A stretch of 64,000 nt of DNA from GW2011-AR15 sp964512765 (GTDB lineage Archaea; Nanobdellota; Nanobdellia; Woesearchaeales; GW2011-AR15). Positions 54,014 through 61,198 of this stretch are shown here, one piece after another. The notes under the pieces are model-generated. The model saw only the letters and a program-made list of their open reading frames with translations. It was not told the DNA's origin and did no database searches. The position numbers and the translations under genes are program-made. Location: positions 1 to 64,000 of the forward strand of contig CAZEKF010000006.1 in NCBI GenBank assembly GCA_964512765.1, given 5' to 3'. Within the stretch, counting starts at the first letter, position 1, and every line of letters starts with the position of its first letter.

Positions 54014-54352
54014 ATGTTTTTTGCAACATTGGGGAAACTTGATCTGATAACTGTACTGATTTTAATGGGCGCAGCTATCCTGCCTCATAAATTATTATTA
54101 TACGCTGCCATTTACTTAATTTTAAAAGGCGGTATTTTTATATTAATAAACAGAGATTTTGCAAGTTACGGTGACCTGTTTTCAGGTTTCTATTTACTAG
54201 TTTTATCTTTTGGATTAAAAATTCCAGTCATACACCAGATAGTGTTTTTTTGGTTGTTACAAAAAACAATCTTAACTTTTGTAGCAATAGGTATTCATTT
54301 ATTCTTATTTTACCAAAATCATAAAGAAAGTTTTCCTGAATTTATGAGATAA
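54014..54352 (+). CDS. Small membrane protein, 112 aa
   Basis: Three to four hydrophobic helices (LITVLILMGAAILPHKLLLY, LFSGFYLLVLSFGLKIPVIH, TFVAIGIHLFLFY) and little else. I do not recognise the family. An ATG at 54014 follows an AT-rich, TATA-like stretch (about 53987-53996). Two hairpins follow the stop. Confidence 0.65.
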   Translation: MFFATLGKLDLITVLILMGAAILPHKLLLYAAIYLILKGGIFILINRDFASYGDLFSGFYLLVLSFGLKIPVIHQIVFFWLLQKTILTFVAIGIHLFLFYQNHKESFPEFMR

Positions 54353-54357
54353 GACAA

Positions 54358-54415
54358 TTACAATTTGGTTAAAATTGTAAACTCGTAAATTCAATTTTTT
54401 CTGATTGAATTTACG
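54358..54415. terminator. Two tandem perfect hairpins before glucokinase
   Basis: TTACAATTT (54358-54366) pairs with AAATTGTAA (54372-54380), and CGTAAATTCAAT (54384-54395) pairs with ATTGAATTTACG (54404-54415) around tttttctg. They lie between the small membrane protein and the glucokinase TATA box (tttatact, about 54423). They could end the first transcript or be operators for the second. Confidence 0.5.
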
Positions 54416-54452
54416 ATAAATTATTTATACTATTTATTCTTTGAAGAAAAAT

Positions 54453-55400
54453 ATGAAACAGGTCTTAGCATTAGACATTGGAGGTACTAATTCAAGGATT
54501 GCTTTGATAGAAGTAACAAACAAGCCAGTAATTAAACAAAAAAAAGCTTTTCTGACAAAAGATGTTAAAAACATTTCTTCAATAATTAACAAGTTTAACA
54601 AAAACATTGATACTGGATGCATTGGTTTTGCTGGGCCAATTACAGGCAATAAAGCCAAATTAACAAATGCTAATTTAACCATTGATATTAACAAAATAAA
54701 AAAACAAACCAAACTAAAGAACATAACCTTGATCAATGATTTTCAAGCAAACGGATATGGTGTCCAATATTTAAAAAGCAAAGATCTTTTTGTTTTAAAC
54801 AAAGGCAATAAATCAAAAAATAAAGTTATAATGGCAACTGGTCCTGGCACAGGGTTGGGTAAATCAATAGTAATAAACAACAAAGTATATCCTTGTGAGC
54901 CTGGCTGGACAACGTTCGGCATTGAAGATATTGAAGATTATGCATTACTTGATTACCTACACGGTAAATATCCAAGAACTGTATATTGTGAAGATGTTTT
55001 ATCAGGAAGAGGTATTATAAACATTTACAATCATCTTGCAATAAAATCCAATCTAGAAATGAACATGAAAATTCGGAAACTGGTTAATAAAGAAAACAAT
55101 CCTGAAATCATTACAAAATACAGTTCAAAAAATGATTTATGTGACATGACTTTAAAAGAATTTACAAAGTTTTATTCAAGATATATCAGAGATTCGTGTT
55201 TACATTTACTAACCAATGAAGTATATTTAGTTGGTAGCATATCTAACTCAATAAAACCTTATCTTCAAAAATATTTTAAAAAAGAATTCTTAAAACACGC
55301 AGTTTACAAAGACGTGCTAAAATCTGTCAAGGTTAACTTAGTTCTTACAAAAGACCTTGGATTAATCGGTACAGGAGCAGTTGCAGCTAAATTAACATAA
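54453..55400 (+). CDS. Glucokinase (bacterial Glk family)
   Basis: 315 aa from ATG 54453, about 26 nt after TATA. It phosphorylates glucose with ATP. Phosphate-1 motif LALDIGGTNSRIALIE (5-20), INDFQANGYG with the catalytic Asp, the ATP-binding ATGPGTGLGKSI, EPGWTTFG and the SGRGIINIYNHL segment match the PF02685-type glucokinases rather than the ADP-dependent enzymes of many archaea. The substrate assignment is by family only. Confidence 0.87.
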   Translation: MKQVLALDIGGTNSRIALIEVTNKPVIKQKKAFLTKDVKNISSIINKFNKNIDTGCIGFAGPITGNKAKLTNANLTIDINKIKKQTKLKNITLINDFQANGYGVQYLKSKDLFVLNKGNKSKNKVIMATGPGTGLGKSIVINNKVYPCEPGWTTFGIEDIEDYALLDYLHGKYPRTVYCEDVLSGRGIINIYNHLAIKSNLEMNMKIRKLVNKENNPEIITKYSSKNDLCDMTLKEFTKFYSRYIRDSCLHLLTNEVYLVGSISNSIKPYLQKYFKKEFLKHAVYKDVLKSVKVNLVLTKDLGLIGTGAVAAKLT

Positions 55401-56292
55401 CTATTCCATAGCCTAATAAACAACCTGCTGTTAAAAAAGGCATAGCAGGATAAAATTTTCCTTTCTCGCTTTTAATAAACAAAACTGTAAGTGCAACACC
55501 TGCAAATAATGAAATAATTAAAGTTTGGAAAAATGCTAGTTCTTTAGTTAACCCAGACTTAATTAAGAAAGTCATGACACTACCCGCGAACATTAACGGA
55601 AACGCAATATCGCCGCCGCCAAGGATTGCAGACTGTACTTTTTTTCCTTCCATACCTTTTGGAATTTTAAGCTTAATCTTTCCAGCTTTCTTAGATTTTG
55701 TGTATGGTATTAACAATCCAGCAAACAGTTTATTGTCTGCTTGTGCTTTTGCCAAAGTAATCATGTGCTTACTTTTCCACACTGCGATTGCATCATACAC
55801 AGAAATCGCAAGTAACAACATTACAGCCCAGAACACAGTAAATAATGGCGCTATTAATATTGTTATACCTGAATAAATGAACATCTCAGACAGATTATGT
55901 ATAATAGCATTTGATTTAAAATATTTTAATAAAGTGACTGCTAGTGAAATTATAATTGCTAAAATATCATTAACAACAACTGATAATGCAATAACCAAAG
56001 CACTCCAGATAGCTAAAAAAAACCATACTTTCCAAACACTGAATAATCTAAATTTAATCAGTAACAATAATATTATTGTGCCAAAAAAAATCATCATAAG
56101 AATATAATTAAAAGACTCTTGTCCTTCTAATTCTGGTCTACCTGTGATAGGTTCTTCATACGCAACTTCAATAACACCATCTTCTGTTGTTTCAATAGTT
56201 TCTATACTCTGGTTCAACAAATATAAACCAATAACCTGTGCAGTGAAAAACATTATAATTAGGTAGAATGTAACTTTTACATTATGTTTCAT
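55387..56292 (-). CDS. Presenilin/signal-peptide-peptidase-like intramembrane aspartyl protease
   Basis: This 301-aa protein has about nine transmembrane helices. The two catalytic motifs are YD in LAISVYDAIAVW (about 166) and GxGD in SAILGGGDIAFPLMF (about 222), with PAMPFLTAGC at the C-terminus in the PAL-motif position. An Arg/Lys-rich cytosolic loop separates the motifs. Archaeal members cleave membrane proteins or remnant signal peptides. The 3' end overlaps the glucokinase gene by 14 nt. Confidence 0.88.
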   Translation of the reverse strand: MKHNVKVTFYLIIMFFTAQVIGLYLLNQSIETIETTEDGVIEVAYEEPITGRPELEGQESFNYILMMIFFGTIILLLLIKFRLFSVWKVWFFLAIWSALVIALSVVVNDILAIIISLAVTLLKYFKSNAIIHNLSEMFIYSGITILIAPLFTVFWAVMLLLAISVYDAIAVWKSKHMITLAKAQADNKLFAGLLIPYTKSKKAGKIKLKIPKGMEGKKVQSAILGGGDIAFPLMFAGSVMTFLIKSGLTKELAFFQTLIISLFAGVALTVLFIKSEKGKFYPAMPFLTAGCLLGYGIVMLI

Positions 56293-56369
56293 AAAAACAA
56301 CTAAGTATGCTGGGGTTTTTAATGGTTTTGGATAAATTTTAATATTTTAATAACAATTACTTGATTATA

Positions 56370-57617
56370 ATGAAACTTTTAATGGTTGTAGATGGTACAT
56401 ATCTGCCTAAAATGGATGGCATTGTTGTTTCAATTACTAATGCTGTTAAATATTTGACAGAGAACGGTCACGAAATTGTAATTGTAGCTCCTAAATATAA
56501 AGATTATGAAGACGAAAAACAAAAAAATATTACAATATACAGATTCAAATCATTTTCAGCACCATCATATCCTGAAGTAAGAATTCCTATACCTAACTTA
56601 AGAAAATTTAGAAAAATTGTAAAAGCATTCCACCCAGATATTATACATACACACACACCTGCTACGTTAGGTATAATGGCACTAATTTGTGCCAGACAGT
56701 ACAACATTCCTATTATTTCTACATATCACACATCCTTCCCGGACATGTTGGTATATATCTCCCCAATTAAACTACTGAAACTTGATAAAGTTCTTGATAA
56801 ATTATCTGATAAATCTGGAAAGATTGATTTGGTTGAAGTTCAAAATAAAGTTAAAGAGTTTGTCATGAAATCAAAAATTACACAAAAACATGAAGAACTT
56901 TCAAGGAAAACTGTTTTAAAAATCACTAACCAATTTTATAACAGACACGACCTTGTAATTGCGCCATCAAAAAGAATAGAACAGGATTTATTAACGCATG
57001 ATCTTAAAGCAAAAACTGTCGTAATTTCTAATGGTATACATATTGATAAATTTACAAAAAAAAAATCTTATAACAAATTTCCTAGATTTTTACATGTCGG
57101 GAGGGTTGCTTTTGAAAAAAAAATTGACGTTGTTATTGATGCTATGAATATAGTATCTAAAAGATATCCTAAATCCATATTAACTATTACTGGGGATGGT
57201 CCTGCATTAACCAGTTTGAAAAAACAAGTTGTTAAATCAAGTTTAAGAAAAAATATAATTTTTACTGGGTTTATACAACGAGACAAACTACCTAAAATAT
57301 ACAGAGACCACGACGTTTTCATAACAGCCTCAGAAATGGAAACACAAGGTCTTGTTTTGTTAGAGGCAATGGCATCTGGATTGCCTGTTATTGGTGTGGA
57401 TGTTCTAGCAATACCTGAAGTTGTGCATGATAATAAAACAGGTTATTTAGTCGAAAAGCGAGATAGTGTTGAAATTGCAAAGAAAATGATTGAATTAATC
57501 CATAATCCAGAGTTAGTTGAAAAAATGGGTAAAAACGCTAGAAAAAAATCAGAAGAACACGATGTTAATCTGTGTGCTAAAAAATTAGAAAAAACCTATT
57601 TTTTGCTGAAAAAATAA
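56370..57617 (+). CDS. Glycosyltransferase family 4 protein
   Basis: 415 aa from ATG 56370; a TTG three codons earlier is possible. GT-B fold: the N-terminal half has the acceptor site MVVDGTYLPKMDGIVVSITN and HTHTPATLGIMAL; the donor site has HVGRVAFEKKIDVVIDAM, TGDGPALTSLKK and the E-x7-E motif in EMETQGLVLLEAMASGLPVI. It resembles diacylglycerol- or phosphatidylinositol-type glycosyltransferases, so a membrane lipid acceptor is possible. It overlaps the convergent gene by 22 nt. Confidence 0.9.
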   Translation: MKLLMVVDGTYLPKMDGIVVSITNAVKYLTENGHEIVIVAPKYKDYEDEKQKNITIYRFKSFSAPSYPEVRIPIPNLRKFRKIVKAFHPDIIHTHTPATLGIMALICARQYNIPIISTYHTSFPDMLVYISPIKLLKLDKVLDKLSDKSGKIDLVEVQNKVKEFVMKSKITQKHEELSRKTVLKITNQFYNRHDLVIAPSKRIEQDLLTHDLKAKTVVISNGIHIDKFTKKKSYNKFPRFLHVGRVAFEKKIDVVIDAMNIVSKRYPKSILTITGDGPALTSLKKQVVKSSLRKNIIFTGFIQRDKLPKIYRDHDVFITASEMETQGLVLLEAMASGLPVIGVDVLAIPEVVHDNKTGYLVEKRDSVEIAKKMIELIHNPELVEKMGKNARKKSEEHDVNLCAKKLEKTYFLLKK

Positions 57618-58435
57618 TGTATTGGAAATAAAACCTTCTTTAAAATTGATATTACCAGCTTAATTTTATTTTTATTTTTACCATATCCAAAGTCGGCTAT
57701 TGGTCTATAAAATGAAAATCCTCCTGCGTTATGAACAATAGGTATTTTTTCACCAGATTTTTTATAATAAAATACACCGTCTTTAATTCGAATTTTCTTT
57801 TTTGCTGTCTGGACCACAAAATTATATCCATTATCCATCTCATGAAATCCGTCTCTGTACAATAAATAGTTAATCGCAATTTGTTCTGGTCCGAACTTAT
57901 CTTTTGCTTTAATCATATCATAACATTCTTTAGCCATTTTCTTAAATTTAATAGAGGGCCCTAGAAGAACACCTACATTGATCATTTTGGTTTTTTTAAT
58001 AATTTCTTTGATTTTTGGTTCGTATTTTGTATAAAAAGAATTTTTCATTAACACTTCTTCAAATCCAAGATTGTAATCTTCGCAAGCAGCTCTTATCTTT
58101 ATTTTGTTCTTCTCAAAAATAGGGCTTATATCTGTCTGAAAGATTAAATCACCTCCGTCTGTAACCATGACTTGATCATATTTGTTTTTGTTAAGAAAAT
58201 CAACAACATCTCTAAATCTAATATTATTCACACGGTAAACTTTTTGATATTTTTTTACTATAATCTTTTTCTTTTTTAGTTCAGTTACCTGTTCTTTTCT
58301 TAAACCATAGTCAAAAATAACAACATCAATATTTTCTAAGTTAACATTATCCTGCAATGATTTCAGCCAATGATTAACAACAAAATCTTCAAATTTTTCA
58401 TCTGTTGTTGTGATAATAACGTGTTTCTTAGGCAT
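57596..58435 (-). CDS. Probable GT-A-type glycosyltransferase
   Basis: 279 aa from ATG 58435 (MPKKHVIITTTDEKFEDFVV); the frame is open 50 codons further but that part spans the divergent promoter. A DxD-like motif appears in DQVMVTDGGDLIFQTD (about 97), followed by NVGVLLGPSIKFKKMA, GPEQIAINYLLY and IPIVHNAGGF, the layout of GT-A sugar transferases (for example GT8-like). The sugar donor is unknown. It is next to a GT4 gene on the opposite strand. Confidence 0.72.
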   Translation of the reverse strand: MPKKHVIITTTDEKFEDFVVNHWLKSLQDNVNLENIDVVIFDYGLRKEQVTELKKKKIIVKKYQKVYRVNNIRFRDVVDFLNKNKYDQVMVTDGGDLIFQTDISPIFEKNKIKIRAACEDYNLGFEEVLMKNSFYTKYEPKIKEIIKKTKMINVGVLLGPSIKFKKMAKECYDMIKAKDKFGPEQIAINYLLYRDGFHEMDNGYNFVVQTAKKKIRIKDGVFYYKKSGEKIPIVHNAGGFSFYRPIADFGYGKNKNKIKLVISILKKVLFPIHYFFSKK

Positions 58436-58478
58436 TACATATATAATTTTAAATACACTTAATAAATCTTTTCTATAT

Positions 58479-58928
58479 ATGAAACTGGCACATAACATTG
58501 AAATGCGTGTTTTTTGTAAAGAAAGTGATAATGAAAAATGGATAGTTAAGAAAATCAAAGAATTGTTTCCGTTTGACTTTGCCAAGGAAAAGGTTGAGTT
58601 TAAATCAAAAATAAGTTATGGGTTTGAAGATAATAAAATTAAGGTTTACACTGTCTTTGCAAAAAAGCAAAGACAGACAACTGAAGTTCTTAAAAATTTT
58701 ATGAAGAATTTGAACAAAGAACAAAAAGATTTATTGTTAAAACAAATAAATAGCAGGTTAGATGAGTCATTACATTTCTACATAAGATTAGACAAAGATA
58801 AATTACTTGAAAACGAGTATTATATAACAGATTCAGGTAATTGTTTTCATTTTAAGATTTGTATAGCTGCATACCCTCATAAAAGAGATGTAGCTATTGA
58901 AATAGTTAAACAAATCGTTAATATGTAG
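58479..58928 (+). CDS. Predicted exosome-associated RNA-binding protein (COG1325-like)
   Basis: 149 aa from ATG 58479, near a TATA-like ttaataaat. MKLAHNIEMRVFCKESDNEK, then LFPFDF, YGFEDNKIKVYTVFAKKQRQ and ESLHFYIRLDKDKLLEN match the L30/L7-like predicted exosome subunit family, including the RLDK motif. A role in RNA binding or decay is likely. It is the last gene before the trp control region. Confidence 0.82.
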   Translation: MKLAHNIEMRVFCKESDNEKWIVKKIKELFPFDFAKEKVEFKSKISYGFEDNKIKVYTVFAKKQRQTTEVLKNFMKNLNKEQKDLLLKQINSRLDESLHFYIRLDKDKLLENEYYITDSGNCFHFKICIAAYPHKRDVAIEIVKQIVNM

Positions 58929-58965
58929 CAACATTTTTATATAAATTCATTATTCTTATCCAACT

Positions 58966-59001
58966 ATGCAAGAAAAAAGTGATTTAGGCTGGCACTTGTA
59001 A
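58966..59001 (+). CDS. 11-codon leaderless mini-ORF with one Trp
   Basis: MQEKSDLGWHL then TAA begins 25 nt after a strong TATA box (tttatataaa, about 58936-58945). A second TATA-like sequence (tttatataaa, about 59022-59031), a small hairpin (ATATTG/CAATAT, about 59039-59062) and a T7 run (59073-59079) follow. It may be a small transcript of its own or a relic of an older trp leader. Weak on its own. Confidence 0.3.
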   Translation: MQEKSDLGWHL

Positions 59002-59090
59002 ATTAGTTCTTAATAGTTTTATTTATATAAAAAAAGACATATTGTTTGGTGGTTGGCAATATTAGATTATAATTTTTTTAATTTAACTTA

Positions 59091-59166
59091 TTAGGGGAGT
59101 CCTAAAAAAGGTGAAACCTTTTTGGGACACCAAAAATCTCCTTGAGATTTTTTCGTGTTCCCCTAA
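59091..59166. repeat. 76-nt structured element (three-way junction)
   Basis: The outer stem TTAGGGGA (59091-59098) / TCCCCTAA (59159-59166) encloses two hairpins: AAAAAGGT-gaa-ACCTTTTT (59105-59123), extended by GTCC/GGAC (59099-59102/59125-59128), and AAAAATCTC-ctt-GAGATTTTT (59132-59152). AATCCCCC follows. All stems are perfect. It shares the AGGGGAA...CCCCT-AAT frame with the palindrome at 35967. Likely a mobile palindromic (REP/MITE-like) element or structured RNA. Confidence 0.65.
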
Positions 59167-59230
59167 ATCCCCCGATTATTAAAAAAATAGCGATAGCTCT
59201 TTTATATTCTGTAAAATATATATCAAAAAC

Positions 59231-59240
59231 TATATAAATA
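59231..59240 (+). promoter_or_regulatory. TATA box of the trp leader transcript
   Basis: TATATAAATA lies about 28 nt before the leader ATG (59264), predicting transcription start at or next to the ATG. A TGTACA hexamer, the core of TRP boxes bound by TrpY in Methanothermobacter, occurs at 59295-59300 inside the leader ORF; a single hexamer is weak evidence. Confidence 0.6.
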
Positions 59241-59263
59241 ACTACAATATTCCTAACTAAATC

Positions 59264-59365
59264 ATGAAAAATAATATTATGACAAACGCTGCTGTGTACA
59301 ACAAAGAGTTTAGTTCTTTAATAGATAATATTATTTTGAATGTGAATTGGTGTTGGTGGCTTTAG
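59264..59365 (+). CDS. Trp-rich leader peptide (33 aa) of the trp operon
   Basis: The ORF starts MKNNIMTNAAVYNKEF and ends ILNVNWCWWL before TAG: Trp at positions 29, 31 and 32. It lies at the expected leaderless start, 127 nt before trpE, with tRNA-Trp in between. The ending strongly recalls bacterial trp leader peptides with tandem Trp codons near the stop. Function as a Trp-sensing leader is inferred; translation has not been shown. Confidence 0.65.
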   Translation: MKNNIMTNAAVYNKEFSSLIDNIILNVNWCWWL

Positions 59366-59374
59366 AGCCAATTC
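59344..59374 (+). promoter_or_regulatory. Mutually exclusive hairpins over the Trp codons
   Basis: Fold A: GAATTGG (59344-59350) with CCAATTC (59368-59374), 7 bp. Fold B: TGGCT (59357-59361) with AGCCA (59366-59370), 5 bp with the loop TTAG that contains the stop codon. They share bases 59368-59370, so only one forms. A ribosome stalled on the Trp codons (59348-59359) would cover one arm of each. This is the layout expected of a ribosome-position sensor. Confidence 0.55.
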
Positions 59375-59384
59375 AGTGTTCTAC

Positions 59385-59458
59385 GGGGTTGTAGTATAAC
59401 CTGGCTATTATTTCTGGCTCCAGACCGGATGATCCCAGTTCAAATCTGGGCAACCCCA
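59385..59458 (+). tRNA. tRNA-Trp (CCA anticodon)
   Basis: Acceptor GGGGTTG (59385-59391) pairs with CAACCCC (59451-59457), discriminator A. The anticodon stem TCTGG/CCGGA encloses CTCCAGA with anticodon CCA. The T-arm is CCCAG-TTCAAAT-CTGGG. The D-stem is weak, but A14, G18-G19 and A21 fit. No intron, and 3' CCA is not encoded. It sits between the Trp-rich leader ORF and trpE with no clear promoter of its own, so it is probably processed from the trp transcript. Confidence 0.93.
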
Positions 59459-59464
59459 TTACAA

Positions 59465-59471
59465 TTTTTTT
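59465..59471 (+). terminator. T7 run between tRNA-Trp and trpE
   Basis: Seven consecutive T directly after tRNA-Trp, the typical U-rich signal for archaeal RNA polymerase termination, 22 nt before the trpE start. Partial termination here would give leader plus tRNA-Trp; readthrough would give the full trp operon. Confidence 0.5.
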
Positions 59472-59492
59472 ATTAATTACAAATTATAATAG

Positions 59493-61130
59493 GTGAATAA
59501 ATTGCAAAAATTAAATGGAAACAAAGAATATTTCAAAAACTTGTTAAAACAAGTTAAGGTAGGTAGTGTTATACCTTTGTATAAAGAGATCAAGCGAGCA
59601 GTAGATCCTGTTAAATTATTTGCAAAACTATCAGATTATGGTAAAAAACCTAATTCAATATTTTTAGAATCTGCTGCTAACATTGCAAAGTATGGTGTTA
59701 TGAGTGTTGGTTCTGCTGATCCTTGTCTTAAGATTTCAGGTAAAAAAACCGAGTTTACAATTACTGCTTTAAACAACTTAGGTGAGAAAATCCTTGATCA
59801 TATAAAGGATGACTTCAAGTTTTGTGAAAAGATAGTAGTTACTAAAACAAAAATATCTGGAAAATTGGTTCCAGAACGTAAAAATGTTCATGAAATGGAC
59901 AGGTTAAAGTTAAAGACACACATTGATATTTTAAGAATATTAGCTTTTAAGTTCCAACCAATATTTAAACCGTTTGTTTGTTATGGCGGATTATTTGGAG
60001 CATTTTCATATGATTTTATTGATCAGTTTGAAGATCTGCCAGAGTATAAAAAAGATATCTTAAACGAAAAAAATTATGAATTTTATTTTGTTGATAATTT
60101 GTTTTTTGTCAATCACAAACTAAACAAAACATACTTTGTTGCAAATGCTATAAAATTAGATGATGATTATGAATCTTTATTTCAAGGATGTATTAATAAA
60201 ATAAAAAACTATGAAAAAGTTTTAAACAGTGAACAAAAGTTTCCATATGTAAAAAAAGAATCAGTTAAACATACATTAGATAGTGATGTTTCAAAAAAAG
60301 ATTTTCTTAAAAACACAGAAAAAATCAAAGAGCATATTAACCAAGGAGATATTTTCCAGTGTGTTTATTCCCGGACAATCATTTCTAATTATAATTCAGA
60401 ATGTTTTGATATATATAGATCATTAAAAAGATTAAATCCTTCGCCTTACATGTTTTACCTTAACTTTGGAAACAGTGTATTACTTGGTGCAAGTCCAGAG
60501 ATGCATTTAAGAGTGCAAGGAGACGTTGATAAAAAAACAGTTGAAATAAGACCAATAGCAGGTACTAAACCAAGAGGTATTGTTAAAGGAAGGATTGACA
60601 AAGATTATGATTCTAGATATGAAATTGAAATAAAAACTGATCAAAAAGAAGTTTCTGAACATACAATGCTTGTAGACCTAGCAAGAAATGATATTGCTAA
60701 GATATCAAATCCTGGGTCAAGGATTGTTGATGAAACATACGTGGTTGAAAAATATTCGCATGTCCAACATTTAGTGTCAAATGTAAAAGGAATCCTTAAA
60801 AAAGATCTTGATTGTTTACACGCGTATCTTACAACAATGAACATGGGCACTTTAACAGGTTCTCCAAAATTAAATGCAATGAAATTCTTAAGAAAATATG
60901 AAAAAACTAAAAGAGGTTATTATGGTGGTGCTGTTGGATATATTACACCGAGCAAAGACATGGATACTTGTATTGTAATACGCTCAATGACACTGAAAAA
61001 TAATAAAGCATATATTAGAGCAGGAGCAGGGATTGTATATGATTCCATACCTGAATATGAATATGAAGAAACTTCTAAAAAAGCTATGGCTTGCATTAAA
61101 GCAGTAAAGTCTACTGGAGGGTTAAAATGA
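59493..61130 (+). CDS. trpE: Anthranilate synthase component I
   Basis: This 545-aa enzyme converts chorismate to anthranilate with ammonia from TrpG. The Trp feedback site is near FLESAANIAKYG (about 53-64, LLES-like). The chorismate-binding core has DIFQCVYSRTI, GASPEMHLRV, EIRPIAGTKPRG, MGTLTGSPKLNAM and RAGAGIVYDS. The annotated GTG lies within AGGTGA; TTG 59502, 5 nt after it, may be the real start. It is first in the operon after the leader and tRNA-Trp. Confidence 0.96.
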   Translation: MNKLQKLNGNKEYFKNLLKQVKVGSVIPLYKEIKRAVDPVKLFAKLSDYGKKPNSIFLESAANIAKYGVMSVGSADPCLKISGKKTEFTITALNNLGEKILDHIKDDFKFCEKIVVTKTKISGKLVPERKNVHEMDRLKLKTHIDILRILAFKFQPIFKPFVCYGGLFGAFSYDFIDQFEDLPEYKKDILNEKNYEFYFVDNLFFVNHKLNKTYFVANAIKLDDDYESLFQGCINKIKNYEKVLNSEQKFPYVKKESVKHTLDSDVSKKDFLKNTEKIKEHINQGDIFQCVYSRTIISNYNSECFDIYRSLKRLNPSPYMFYLNFGNSVLLGASPEMHLRVQGDVDKKTVEIRPIAGTKPRGIVKGRIDKDYDSRYEIEIKTDQKEVSEHTMLVDLARNDIAKISNPGSRIVDETYVVEKYSHVQHLVSNVKGILKKDLDCLHAYLTTMNMGTLTGSPKLNAMKFLRKYEKTKRGYYGGAVGYITPSKDMDTCIVIRSMTLKNNKAYIRAGAGIVYDSIPEYEYEETSKKAMACIKAVKSTGGLK

Positions 61131-61198
61131 ATGCATACTCACTATCGTTCATAGCATTCATTTTCCTTAATACTATATTTGAGGTGGGAAAATGAATG
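61124..61198 (+). promoter_or_regulatory. Alternative hairpins at the trpE-trpG junction
   Basis: Central arm GCATTCATTTTCC (61154-61166). Upstream fold: AAAATGAATGC (61124-61134) with GCATTCATTTT (61154-61164), 11 bp. Downstream fold: CATTCATTTTCC (61155-61166) with GGAAAATGAATG (61187-61198), 12 bp, burying the trpG start codon. Both are perfect and mutually exclusive. A ribosome at the trpE stop would break the upstream fold. Confidence 0.65.
61127..61195 (+). CDS. 22-codon mini-ORF linking trpE and trpG
   Basis: The ATG overlaps the trpE stop (ATGA) and the TGA overlaps the trpG ATG (ATGA). The frame reads MNAYSLSFIAFIFLNTIF, then EVGK: hydrophobic and Trp-free. Its presence makes every junction of the operon an ATGA overlap. 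It may exist to carry ribosomes from trpE to trpG through the hairpin region; a functional micropeptide is less certain. Confidence 0.5.
   Translation: MNAYSLSFIAFIFLNTIFEVGK

Noticed and set aside
59017..59118. Frame containing VWWLAIL downstream of the first mini-ORF, as another Trp leader
   Set aside because: No ATG, GTG or TTG precedes the two Trp codons in that frame.
59295..59300. TGTACA as a TrpY-type operator
   Set aside because: One six-base palindrome is expected by chance, and it lies inside the leader ORF; mentioned only as a weak clue.
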